56,746 nucleotides of DNA from CAG-826 sp964504595. GTDB lineage: Bacteria > Bacillota_I > Bacilli_A > RFN20 > CAG-826. Under the pieces are notes generated by a model that saw only the letters and a program-made list of their open reading frames with translations, was not told the DNA's origin and did no database searches. The position numbers were made by a program, and so were the translations under genes. Where the stretch lies: assembly GCA_964504595.1 (NCBI GenBank), contig CAZDEE010000010.1, forward strand, positions 1-56,746, given 5' to 3'. This document shows, one piece after another, positions 46,450 to 55,091 of this stretch. Each line of letters opens with the position of its first letter. Position 1 is the stretch's first letter.

Positions 46450-46788
46450 CTACTTTAAAAGTTCATTTTTTAAAGCTATAACGTGTGCTTTCATTTTGTT
46501 GAATGCTCGTTTTGCAGAAGGAGATAACGATTTAATATCAATCTCTCCTATTTCAACAAGAATCGTATCTGTTAAATCTCTAATATCATCGGTAATTTCA
46601 CTTGCCGCATCTATGACATCTTCTTTTAAATTACGACTTTTACTCAACAGCACTTTTTTAGCCGCATGGATTTCTCGGTCAGCCTTATCGACCATCGAAT
46701 TTGTTAAATCTTTAACACAAGGAATGGCTACTATTAAGGCCGCTCCGGTAATTACCCCGAAGCCAAAAGCCAACATTTTCATCCGCAT
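46450..46788 (-). CDS. ytxH: YtxH-like small membrane protein
   Basis: 112 residues: a short N-terminal hydrophobic helix (MLAFGFGVITGAALIVAIP) followed by a charged, amphipathic helical region, typical of the YtxH/DUF883-like general stress family. The molecular function is unknown; in B. subtilis the homologue is stress-induced and lies between murC and ccpA, as here. GGAGGG precedes the ATG. It has its own promoter (46838-46866) and terminator. Confidence 0.78.
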   Translation of the reverse strand: MRMKMLAFGFGVITGAALIVAIPCVKDLTNSMVDKADREIHAAKKVLLSKSRNLKEDVIDAASEITDDIRDLTDTILVEIGEIDIKSLSPSAKRAFNKMKAHVIALKNELLK

Positions 46789-46837
46789 TTAATACCCTCC
46801 TTTTTAATAAAAGTTTAGGTATCTACGCGACATCTTC

Positions 46838-46866
46838 ATTTTAAATGAAAATATTTTCACTGTCAA
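46838..46866 (-). promoter_or_regulatory. Promoter of ytxH with palindromic spacer
   Basis: Minus-strand TTGACA (46861-46866, perfect), 17-base spacer, TAAAAT (46838-46843, 5 of 6). The -35 overlaps the murC stop. The spacer contains the perfect 14-base palindrome TGAAAATATTTTCA (46846-46859), a possible operator. Confidence 0.75.
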
Positions 46867-48140
46867 TGTTCGTTTTCACGTTTCTTTACAATCGCTTTCA
46901 TTAATAATGACATATCTTTTGAACTCATCATCAAGAAAACGAGCTTTTCAGATGGGAAATTAAAGTTTTTAACTTCATTTACATCTTCTAAATAAAAGAT
47001 CAATTTTTGATCACATAAAATACGACTATCGTGATACCTAGAATAAGATTCATAAAGTGGTAATACAAAACTTTGATCACCACATTTAAGAGATGTTATA
47101 AAGTCATCTTTAAACCTAATAAGACGACTATAGCGATCTGGTTTAAAGAAGACTATAACTTTACGACTAGGATACATCGCCCTAACTGAATTAATAGACG
47201 CTATTATTTCATTAGGATGGTGCGCATAATCATCAATAAACACATCATCGTTAATTATAGTTCGCACCATTCTTCTTTTTACACCGGTAAAATTTTCCAA
47301 TTTTTTTATTGCCGTTTCTACATCATATCCTTGATAATCTAAAAAGCTTATTATTCCTAGTACATGCTCTAAATTATGCTTTCCATAAATCGGTAGGTTT
47401 AATTCTAAAGTCTTTTCTTTACATTTTATTAACGCATGCACTCCATCACTATTTTGAACGTAGTTAAGGCATACATAATCGGCATTTTTATCAAAACCAT
47501 ATGTTATCATATGAGGATGATTTATCTTATAAGAATCACTATAATTTATAAAAACAGCCTCTGCTTTATTAGCAAATTTATTAAATGATTCTATATATTG
47601 TTCTTCACTAAAAAAATAATCGACATGGTCGTAATCGATGTTAGTTATAATAATCGATTTAGGAGCGTATGCTAAAAAATGATCTTTATATTCGCACGCT
47701 TCAAAAATAAATAATTCAGAATCTTTATTTCCTTTTCCTGTTCCATCTCCTATTAAATAAGAAATAGAATGATTTTCTAAAGCTTTTGCTAACATTCCTG
47801 TAGTCGTAGTTTTACCATGAGTTCCACATATTGCAACACTATTCTTGTCTTTTATATATTTAGAGATAAAAGAATTATATTCATATACTTTATAATTATT
47901 AGCAATCAATTTTTCAATTATTGGACTTTTTATAAATTCATGTCCAAAAATATATATATATTCTTTTGAAAAATTATCATAGTTAAAAGAATGAATGAAA
48001 ATATTTTTCATTTTCAATTCATTTTCAGTAAAAATATATTTATCTACATCTAATCCTTCTACATGATTTCCTTCATCTTTTAATATCGAAGCAAGCGCGG
48101 CATTCCCAACACCTTTTATCCCATAGATAAAATATTTCAT
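46863..48140 (-). CDS. murC: UDP-N-acetylmuramate--L-alanine ligase
   Basis: 425 residues. MurC joins L-alanine to UDP-MurNAc, the first peptide step of peptidoglycan synthesis in the cytosol. Mur-ligase marks: N-terminal YFIYGIKGVGNAALA, ATP loop ICGTHGKTTTTGMLAKAL, FIFEACEYKDHFL, DDYAHHPNEI and FKPDRYSR near the C-terminus. I chose ATG 48140 (MKYFIYG), with GGGGTGAT ahead, over a start 12 codons upstream. Shows that the organism makes peptidoglycan precursors. Confidence 0.95.
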   Translation of the reverse strand: MKYFIYGIKGVGNAALASILKDEGNHVEGLDVDKYIFTENELKMKNIFIHSFNYDNFSKEYIYIFGHEFIKSPIIEKLIANNYKVYEYNSFISKYIKDKNSVAICGTHGKTTTTGMLAKALENHSISYLIGDGTGKGNKDSELFIFEACEYKDHFLAYAPKSIIITNIDYDHVDYFFSEEQYIESFNKFANKAEAVFINYSDSYKINHPHMITYGFDKNADYVCLNYVQNSDGVHALIKCKEKTLELNLPIYGKHNLEHVLGIISFLDYQGYDVETAIKKLENFTGVKRRMVRTIINDDVFIDDYAHHPNEIIASINSVRAMYPSRKVIVFFKPDRYSRLIRFKDDFITSLKCGDQSFVLPLYESYSRYHDSRILCDQKLIFYLEDVNEVKNFNFPSEKLVFLMMSSKDMSLLMKAIVKKRENEH

Positions 48141-48308
48141 CAAAATCACCCCTACATTATATGCACAATATTTCATATTATGTAATGGAGGATTATATTA
48201 ATATTAATATTTATAATCATATTTTTTTTAACAATATTAAAACTAAGTTTTTTTTATAGATAAATTTACATCGATAAAATAATTTATTAAATCATTTTTC
48301 TAATTTTT

Positions 48309-50099
48309 TTATTTAATCTCTTCAAAATCACTAACGCCATGCTTACATAATGGACATATATAATCTTCAGGAAGTGAATCACCTTCATAAACAAAACCAC
48401 ATATTTTGCATACAAAGCCCTTTTTACCATCTGTCTTTGGTTTTGGTTTTACATTATCTTGATAATACTTATATGTCATTGTTTCACTATTATTAATAAC
48501 CCTAGCCTCAGTAATCGAACAAATAAACATGCCATGGGTATTTAAATCAACATACTGTTCGACCTTTAAAGACATAAATGAATTGATATATCTTGATAAA
48601 AATACAAGTCCATTATCTGAACGTAGTACTTCTTCATTTTCAAACTTATTTGTATTTCTGCCACTACAAAAACCAAATTTTTCAAATATTGAAAATGGAG
48701 CATCAACAGATAGACAATTCACATTTAACAATCCGGTTTGATTAATAATATGATGTGAATAATTTTGTTTATTAATAATTACAGCAACTCGGTCAGGTGA
48801 ATTTGTTACTTGTGTCACTGTATTGACGATTAAACCATTATCTTTTTTGCCATCATTACTTGTCACAACATATAAGCCATATCCGATATTAAATAAAGCA
48901 GACATATCATTTTTATTTGCAGTTGTATCTTGATGCGCTAAATACTCTTGACATAATTCGTTTGCGAGTAATTCTATTTCTTCAATATTAGAACTACTAA
49001 CTCCAGACATAATCTTTATGTTATTTTCAACATAAGTCAAATTTTTAGATTTTTCTAGCATCCCTTTCATGACTTTTGTAGCCATTGGAGCCCAGCTGCC
49101 ATTTTCAATAAATGCAACAACACGATTAGTAAAATTACGTTCAGTTAAATGGTTGATAAATTCTCTCATAAATGGAAATATGTCCGTATTATAGGTTGTG
49201 GTTGCTAAAACTAATTTACTATATCTAAACGCATCTTCTACCGCTTCTGACATATCGGTCCTTGCTAAATCATGAACCACGACATTAGGACAACCTTTTT
49301 CTTTTAATTTTTCTTCAAGTAATAAAACTGCTTTTTTAGTATTTCCATATACAGAAGTATAGGCGATAACAATACCCTCAGTTTCAACACTATAACTAGA
49401 CCAAGTATTATATAAGCCAATATAGTATCCCAAATTTTCATTTAAAACCGGACCATGTAAAGGACAAATAATATTAATATCTAAAGTAGAAGCCTTCTTA
49501 AGCAATGATTGAACTTGAACTCCATACTTTCCAACAATTCCAATATAATATCTGCGAGCTTCACAAGCCCAATCTTCTTCAACGTCTAACGCACCGAATT
49601 TACCAAATCCATCAGCGGAAAAAAGAATTTTATCATAACAATCATATGTTACTATAACTTCTGGCCAGTGAACCATCGGTGCCCCAATAAACTTTAAAAC
49701 ATGTTTGCCTAAAGACAAGGTATCACCTTCAGAAACAACAATTTGATTATCTTTAAAATCCTCATCAAAAAAGTTTTTCATCATTGCAAATGCTTTGCTT
49801 GATGAAACAATTTTAGTATTTGGATATACTTTCATAAAATTCATAATATTCGCGGAATGATCTGGCTCCATATGTTGAATGATTAAATAATCTGGATATC
49901 TGTCTTTTAAAACATTTTGAATATTATCCAACCATTCATGAGTAAAATTAGCATCGACTGTATCCATTACCGCCACTTTCTCATCCATTATCACATATGA
50001 ATTATACGCCATTCCATTTTTAACAACATATTGACCTTCAAATAAATCTATTTCATGATCATTTACACCTACATATTTTATATCTTCACTAATGTACAT
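48309..50099 (-). CDS. Four-domain flavodiiron protein (O2/NO reductase) with flavin reductase and rubredoxin
   Basis: About 596 residues, reducing O2 or NO to protect anaerobic metabolism. Domains in order: metallo-beta-lactamase-like diiron domain (1-250; ligands in QHMEPDH, MVHWPE, SADGFG and CPLHGP); flavodoxin (about 253-395; TSVYGNTKKAV); flavin reductase-like FMN domain (about 405-545; NGLIVNTVTQVTNSPDR); and C-terminal rubredoxin (about 555-596; CKICG...CPLCK). All iron ligands are present. The fusion places an electron entry and a relay on one chain, so only NAD(P)H or a simple reductase may be needed. GGGAGG precedes ATG 50099, six codons inside the longest frame. Confidence 0.93.
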   Translation of the reverse strand: MYISEDIKYVGVNDHEIDLFEGQYVVKNGMAYNSYVIMDEKVAVMDTVDANFTHEWLDNIQNVLKDRYPDYLIIQHMEPDHSANIMNFMKVYPNTKIVSSSKAFAMMKNFFDEDFKDNQIVVSEGDTLSLGKHVLKFIGAPMVHWPEVIVTYDCYDKILFSADGFGKFGALDVEEDWACEARRYYIGIVGKYGVQVQSLLKKASTLDINIICPLHGPVLNENLGYYIGLYNTWSSYSVETEGIVIAYTSVYGNTKKAVLLLEEKLKEKGCPNVVVHDLARTDMSEAVEDAFRYSKLVLATTTYNTDIFPFMREFINHLTERNFTNRVVAFIENGSWAPMATKVMKGMLEKSKNLTYVENNIKIMSGVSSSNIEEIELLANELCQEYLAHQDTTANKNDMSALFNIGYGLYVVTSNDGKKDNGLIVNTVTQVTNSPDRVAVIINKQNYSHHIINQTGLLNVNCLSVDAPFSIFEKFGFCSGRNTNKFENEEVLRSDNGLVFLSRYINSFMSLKVEQYVDLNTHGMFICSITEARVINNSETMTYKYYQDNVKPKPKTDGKKGFVCKICGFVYEGDSLPEDYICPLCKHGVSDFEEIK

Positions 50100-50133
50100 A
50101 ATATATCCTCCCAACAATATAATTTTCGTGTTT

Positions 50134-50161
50134 ATATTATCATATAAATTATTTTTTTCAA
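50134..50161 (-). promoter_or_regulatory. Candidate promoter of the flavodiiron gene
   Basis: Minus-strand TTGAAA (50156-50161), 16-base spacer, TAATAT (50134-50139). The surroundings are very AT-rich, so the assignment is tentative. Confidence 0.4.
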
Positions 50162-50203
50162 TTAATATGCTTTGCTGTTTACATTATAATATTTATTATC
50201 TCT

Positions 50204-50233
50204 AAACAAAAAGCTATCAGCGACGATAGCTTT
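50204..50233 (-). terminator. araC-type gene terminator
   Basis: AAAGCTATC/GATAGCTTT, 9 perfect pairs with a 6-base loop, and a T run on the minus strand, just past the regulator's stop. Confidence 0.85.
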
Positions 50234-50239
50234 AAATAT

Positions 50240-51145
50240 TTATTCATCTATATTTTCCACTGTATGCTCTTCTTTTTGATTTACTCTACTTCTTTCACGA
50301 TATTCAGAAGGGGTAATTCCTAATGATGTTTGAAATAAATAAACTAATGAACGATAATCAGTGAGTCCAACTTGAATTGCTATTTCTTTAAAATACATAT
50401 TTGTGGATGAAATTAATTCTTGTGCTTTTCTTAATCTTAGACGCGCAATATAATCTTTGATTGTAACGTTCATCTTCAATTTAAATAATCTTTCTAAATG
50501 ATTTTTAGAATAGTTTGTATGATCAAGAATATCACGTAATTTTATTGGATTATTATAATTATTATTCAAATAATGTATAACACCTGCAAGTTCAGAATCA
50601 ACATAATCAGATTGTACAACATTTGTCGCTTCGCAAATTGACATTAGTAATCCATAAATTTCGGCAGAAACTTTAAATTCATTTTTCTTTAAGTCTTCAT
50701 TTAATAAATTAATTATATTTTTAATGTATGGTAAAACTTTATCTTGACTTAATCCATGATAGACATAACGATGTTTAGCATAAAATTTACTCACGATTTG
50801 TTGAATTAATTCATTATCATAAATATGAATAAAAGCAAATTTCCATGAGCAATTCTTTTTAGGTTTAATTATATGATGATAATAGTTTGGAACTAATAAT
50901 AAATCACCTTTCTTTATCGAAAGTTCTAATCCATCCATGATAATTGTTCCTTCACCTTCTAAAGTATAAGAAACTAAATACTCCTTTGCATATTGCAATT
51001 CATTATAATAGTTTGAACCAATATTTTGAATTCCAACAATTTGAGCATATAACAAATAATTATAATTGGTAAAAGGAGCGTAATTATAAACTGTTTCAGA
51101 ACCATCTAAAAAATCATCTCTATACAAAGAAAATATTGAATCCAT
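50240..51145 (-). CDS. AraC-family transcriptional regulator
   Basis: 301 residues. N-terminal cupin-like sugar-sensing domain (about 30-115; YTLEGEGTIIMDGLELSIKKGDLLLVPNYYHH) and C-terminal double HTH (about 200-290; LRDILDHTNYSKNHLERLF and EIAIQVGLTDYRSLVYLFQ...GITPSEYR). I chose ATG 51145 (MDSIFSLY) with GAGGGGTG ahead; a GTG four codons earlier overlaps that site. Divergently placed against the GH2 gene, which it most likely activates in response to a sugar. Confidence 0.92.
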   Translation of the reverse strand: MDSIFSLYRDDFLDGSETVYNYAPFTNYNYLLYAQIVGIQNIGSNYYNELQYAKEYLVSYTLEGEGTIIMDGLELSIKKGDLLLVPNYYHHIIKPKKNCSWKFAFIHIYDNELIQQIVSKFYAKHRYVYHGLSQDKVLPYIKNIINLLNEDLKKNEFKVSAEIYGLLMSICEATNVVQSDYVDSELAGVIHYLNNNYNNPIKLRDILDHTNYSKNHLERLFKLKMNVTIKDYIARLRLRKAQELISSTNMYFKEIAIQVGLTDYRSLVYLFQTSLGITPSEYRERSRVNQKEEHTVENIDE

Positions 51146-51220
51146 ACTCAAATTCACCCCTCTTATGTTTTTTTGTACAACTTAGTGTTTTTTTGCATAC
51201 TGTTTTGGATAAAAAAGTCG

Positions 51221-51252
51221 CAAATCAATAATAGATTTGTTATTATTATAAT
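51221..51252 (+). promoter_or_regulatory. GH2 promoter with inverted repeat over the -35 region
   Basis: A perfect -10 TATAAT (51247-51252) has no recognisable -35; instead the inverted repeat CAAATC-AATAATA-GATTTG (51221-51239) covers that position. This is the usual arrangement for a promoter needing an AraC-type activator. Confidence 0.55.
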
Positions 51253-51320
51253 AGAATAGTTGCTGAGGTAAATGCAATATCTAGCACTAAAAAATTCAAA
51301 AAAATGCGAGGATTAAAAAA

Positions 51321-53090
51321 ATGAAAAATGCTAAATGTTATAAAAAAGACTACCCAAGGCCACAATTTGTACGTGATAATTGGCTCGATTTAAACGGAAA
51401 ATGGGATTTTGCTTTCGATGATGAAAACAGAGGAATAAAAGAAAAATGGTTTAATAAACTCAATACAGATTTAACAATTAATGTTCCTTTTGCTTATCAA
51501 ACAAAATTAAGTGGAATTAATGATCAAACCTATCATGAAGTCATTTGGTATGCAAAAAAACAACTTTTCAATAAAGCCGAAAATAACGAAAGAATCTATC
51601 TTAATTTTGAAGGTTCTGACTATGAAACCGATTTATGGGTCAATGGAATTTATATTGGAAAACACCTGGGTGGATACTGCCGATTCTCTTTTGATATAAC
51701 CGATGCCATAGATGAAAAAGGAATGGGTTATATAGTCGTAAGAATTAAGGATGATAATAAATGTACTCGTCCACGCGGAAAACAAACTTGGCTCAAAGAG
51801 CCATTTGGATGTTGGTATACAGCGACAAGTGGAATTTGGAAATCTGTTTGGGCTGAAACAATTTCTTCAACCCATATTAATAGAATTAAGATGACACCTA
51901 ATGCTTCTAATATGAACCTTGAATTTGAATATGAAATTTCATCATTAGTTAAAGGATGCTATTTACAAACTATTATTTCATATAACGACACTGTTATTTG
52001 TAATAATATGATGGAAGTTATTAGAGATAATCAATCCTATTCTATCGATTTAACAAATGATTTAGATGGCTTTAAAATTCACTGGTGGACACCAAATAAT
52101 CCTCAATTCTATGACATTGAATTTATTTTGAAAGATGAAAATGGAAAAATCATAGATAAAGTTGGCTCATACTATGGATTTAGAATTTTTAAAGCCGAAG
52201 ATCAACATTTAAAGCTTAATTTAAATCCTATTTATTTACGATTGACATTAGAACAAGGTTATTGGAGAGATTCCGGATTAACCTCACCTAGTGAAGAAGA
52301 TTTATTAAAGCAATTAATACTCATTAAAGAATTAGGCTTTAATGGAGTTAGAATGCATCAAAAAATTGAAGATGAAAGATTTTATTACTATGCAGATATG
52401 CTTGGACTTTTAGTTTGGTGTGAACTTCCTTCAGGTTATGAATATCGCGATACTTCTATTGAATCAACAACAAAAGAATGGATGGAAGTCGTAAAACAAA
52501 ATTATAATCACCCATCAATTATTGTTTGGGTACCTGTTAATGAATCATGGGGAGTCAATCAATTAACATCAAATAAATGTCAAGCTCACTTTACTGAAGC
52601 TTTATATTATTTAACCAAAGCTTATGATTCAATGCGCCCAGTCATTTCAAATGATGGATGGGAACATACAACAAGTGACATTATTACTTTACACAATTAC
52701 ACACAAAATCCTGATGAATTGAAAAAATTCTATAAAGATATTACCGCAATTTTTAGTGGCGCCGCCAACGGAGAATATTCTCAAACTAGAATTTCCTTTG
52801 TTGAAGGTTATCACTATAATGGTCAACCTATAATTATTGATGAATTTGCCGGAATTGGATTCCAAAATAATAACGATGAAGGATGGGGATATGGCGATAA
52901 AGTCCAATCTCAAAACGCTTATATTACTAGATTACATTCATTAATTAAATCTATTGTTGAAATGGAATATATTACTGGATTCTGTGTTACACAAACAACC
53001 GATGTGTATCAAGAAATAAATGGTTTATTAGACTTTGATCGTGTTGAAAAGGTTGATAAAGAATTATTAAGAAAGGCTATAACTCAATAA
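51321..53090 (+). CDS. GH2 family glycosidase (second copy), cytosolic
   Basis: 589 residues, colinear with the GH2 enzyme at 27873-29645. Jelly-roll start YPRPQFVRDNWLDLNGKWDF; acid/base Glu in VPVNESWGVNQ; nucleophile Glu in PIIIDEFAGIGF; and VRMHQKIEDERFYYYAD equivalent to the hallmark of its paralogue. No signal peptide. The ribosome binding site GCGAGGA is spaced 6 bases. First gene of an operon with a membrane protein and a sugar-type ABC ATPase, under a divergent AraC regulator. Substrate unknown, likely distinct from the first copy. Confidence 0.92.
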   Translation: MKNAKCYKKDYPRPQFVRDNWLDLNGKWDFAFDDENRGIKEKWFNKLNTDLTINVPFAYQTKLSGINDQTYHEVIWYAKKQLFNKAENNERIYLNFEGSDYETDLWVNGIYIGKHLGGYCRFSFDITDAIDEKGMGYIVVRIKDDNKCTRPRGKQTWLKEPFGCWYTATSGIWKSVWAETISSTHINRIKMTPNASNMNLEFEYEISSLVKGCYLQTIISYNDTVICNNMMEVIRDNQSYSIDLTNDLDGFKIHWWTPNNPQFYDIEFILKDENGKIIDKVGSYYGFRIFKAEDQHLKLNLNPIYLRLTLEQGYWRDSGLTSPSEEDLLKQLILIKELGFNGVRMHQKIEDERFYYYADMLGLLVWCELPSGYEYRDTSIESTTKEWMEVVKQNYNHPSIIVWVPVNESWGVNQLTSNKCQAHFTEALYYLTKAYDSMRPVISNDGWEHTTSDIITLHNYTQNPDELKKFYKDITAIFSGAANGEYSQTRISFVEGYHYNGQPIIIDEFAGIGFQNNNDEGWGYGDKVQSQNAYITRLHSLIKSIVEMEYITGFCVTQTTDVYQEINGLLDFDRVEKVDKELLRKAITQ

Positions 53091-53092
53091 TT

Positions 53093-53947
53093 ATGCCTAT
53101 GGATAAAGATGTAACTATTAATCTTCCTGTAACAAGAAGACAATTATTTAAATTTGCTTATCGTAGATATTTAGGTTTTTTAATTAAGCTTTCCTTACTT
53201 TTAAGTTTATTTGCTATCCCTTTGATGCTCGTCTATATTTTAAAAGGCTCAATTTCAGGACAAATATTAAATGAATTTACAAATGAAAATATAGTTAAGT
53301 ATTTAAATACTGAAGTTTATACTGATTTATTATATATACCTTCCTTAGCAATTTTTTCATTAGGCCTAGCGGGTGCGTTTACTTTAATGAAACAATTTGT
53401 CTATCAAGAAGGATTTGTATTTTTAAAGTCTTTCTTTTTAGGAATCAAAAAAAATGGGAAGGAATTTGTACTAGTTACATTAATTTATAGTATTATTTTT
53501 TATTTAATAAACTTTTCAAAAAATTATTTTGCAATTATTGATATATCCTACTATGTAACAATGACAATTATTTCAGCAATTCTTATTTTAATATTACTTT
53601 GCTGTTCTTTATTTTCTTATACAATGATACCAATATACAAAAATAAAATAACTAGAACTATTAAGAATTCATTTTTCTTTACTACAAATCAAATGTATAA
53701 AATTATTGGTATAGCTTGTATTACCATTATTCCTCTTTTCATTATTCCTTATATAAATATATTCTTCGTTAAAGAAGTCGCCGCATTTATTCTTGGTATT
53801 ACTCTGCTTATATATATGATTATTGGCTTAGCTCATAGTGTTTTAACAATAACCTTATATTGTCACCATGTCTATGATAAGCTTATTAATCAAGATAACT
53901 TCAAAGAGCTTTATCGGAAAGGACTTTATGATGAAAACGAACAATGA
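53093..53947 (+). CDS. Polytopic membrane protein, possibly DUF624/YesL-like
   Basis: 284 residues with about six hydrophobic segments (around 30-50, 85-105, 125-145, 150-175, 200-225, 230-255) and a Lys/Arg-rich cytosolic start (NLPVTRRQLFKFAYRRYLG). It lacks a permease EAA loop, so it is not a normal CUT1 permease. YesL-type (DUF624) proteins of this sort often sit beside sugar ABC and glycosidase genes, but the match is only by shape and context. Start 2 bases after the GH2 stop; no good ribosome binding site, which suggests translational coupling (or start at the second ATG, 53099). Confidence 0.65.
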   Translation: MPMDKDVTINLPVTRRQLFKFAYRRYLGFLIKLSLLLSLFAIPLMLVYILKGSISGQILNEFTNENIVKYLNTEVYTDLLYIPSLAIFSLGLAGAFTLMKQFVYQEGFVFLKSFFLGIKKNGKEFVLVTLIYSIIFYLINFSKNYFAIIDISYYVTMTIISAILILILLCCSLFSYTMIPIYKNKITRTIKNSFFFTTNQMYKIIGIACITIIPLFIIPYINIFFVKEVAAFILGITLLIYMIIGLAHSVLTITLYCHHVYDKLINQDNFKELYRKGLYDENEQ

Positions 53948-55004
53948 TTATTTAGTGGTAAGCGATATTTCATTTTCTTATGATGACAAAGAAACAATTT
54001 TAGATAATATATCATTTTCACTTAATGAAGACGATATTTTAGTTATTTTAGGAGCATCAGGAGATGGAAAAACAACTTTATTGCGCATCATAAGTGGTTC
54101 ACTTATAGAAAATACCGGTGACGTTTTTATCAAAGGAATATCTCAAAAGAAAATTGTTGCGCATAAAAGAAACATAGCCTACCTCTTTCAACAAGTTAAT
54201 TTATATAACCACCTTTCAATCTATGAAAATTTAATGTTCGGATTTAAAAAACAAAAATTATCATTCGATGAAAAAGACATCCGTATTAAACAAATGTTAA
54301 AACGACTAAATCTAGTAAAATATGTTAATCTTAAAACAAAATATCTATCTTTAGGACAACAACAAAAAACCGCAATCGGAAAAGCTTTTTTATCTAATGC
54401 AGATTTATTTTTATTTGATGAACCATTTTCTTCATTAGATGAAATTAGTCGTCAAGAATTTTTAGAAATATTAAAAGAAGAAAAGAAAAATAATCATGTT
54501 CCTTTTATTTATGTAACTCATGATTATGAAGATGCTTATAAAATTGCTACAAAAGTTTTAATATTAAAAAAAGAAAAAATTCTTCAATTTGGGGATTTTA
54601 AAGAAGTAATTAATGATCCTCATTCAATTGGTGTTTTTGATTATATTGGTGAAAGAATTAATAAAATTTCTGCCTGCATTGAAAACAATCAAATTATTTT
54701 AGAAAATATCATTATTAATTCAAATATTAAAAGCTTATATGAAGGAAATATTATTTTAGCAATTCCACTTACATCATTTAAAATTACCAAAATAAAACAA
54801 GCTGATTCTTTTGTCGGACAATTTATTAGAAGCTATATAGATAAAAATGGTAATAATTATGTAGTTCTAAATTATCAAAATAACATTATCGAAATTCCAT
54901 GTAATACTTTTCCTTTATACGATATAAATGAAGATGTGCATTTTGAAATTGAAATTGATAATTACTATGTTTTTTCACAAAAAAACGGCAATAGAATCTA
55001 TTAA
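53931..55004 (+). CDS. Orphan CUT1-type ABC ATPase
   Basis: 357 residues, the normal length for a MsmK/UgpC-type ATPase. Walker A LGASGDGKTT, Q-loop LFQQVNLYNHLSIYENLMFG, signature LSLGQQQKTAIGKAF, Walker B LFLFDEPFSSLDE, H-loop YVTHDYEDAY, then a TOBE-like C-terminal domain (about 240-357). The Cys/Gly of the usual PSGCGKS is altered to SGDGKT. ATG 53931 is chosen for GGAAAGGA 7 bases ahead; it overlaps the previous gene by 17 bases. No binding protein or classical permease is beside it, so its partner must be the membrane protein upstream or permeases elsewhere. Confidence 0.85.
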   Translation: MKTNNDYLVVSDISFSYDDKETILDNISFSLNEDDILVILGASGDGKTTLLRIISGSLIENTGDVFIKGISQKKIVAHKRNIAYLFQQVNLYNHLSIYENLMFGFKKQKLSFDEKDIRIKQMLKRLNLVKYVNLKTKYLSLGQQQKTAIGKAFLSNADLFLFDEPFSSLDEISRQEFLEILKEEKKNNHVPFIYVTHDYEDAYKIATKVLILKKEKILQFGDFKEVINDPHSIGVFDYIGERINKISACIENNQIILENIIINSNIKSLYEGNIILAIPLTSFKITKIKQADSFVGQFIRSYIDKNGNNYVVLNYQNNIIEIPCNTFPLYDINEDVHFEIEIDNYYVFSQKNGNRIY

Positions 55005-55015
55005 AAGTTATTTTT

Positions 55016-55042
55016 ACTACAGTTTAATCTGTAGTTTTTTTT
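55016..55042 (+). terminator. Terminator of the GH2-ATPase operon
   Basis: ACTACAG (55016-55022) pairs with CTGTAGT (55029-55035), followed by eight T. Confidence 0.85.
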
Positions 55043-55091
55043 AACAATTTTATATTTTCTATAAAAAATAACTTACAATACTAAATAAAAA

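Noticed and set aside
46496..46792. 98-residue plus-strand frame
   Set aside because: Exactly opposite ytxH, which has promoter, ribosome binding site and family support.
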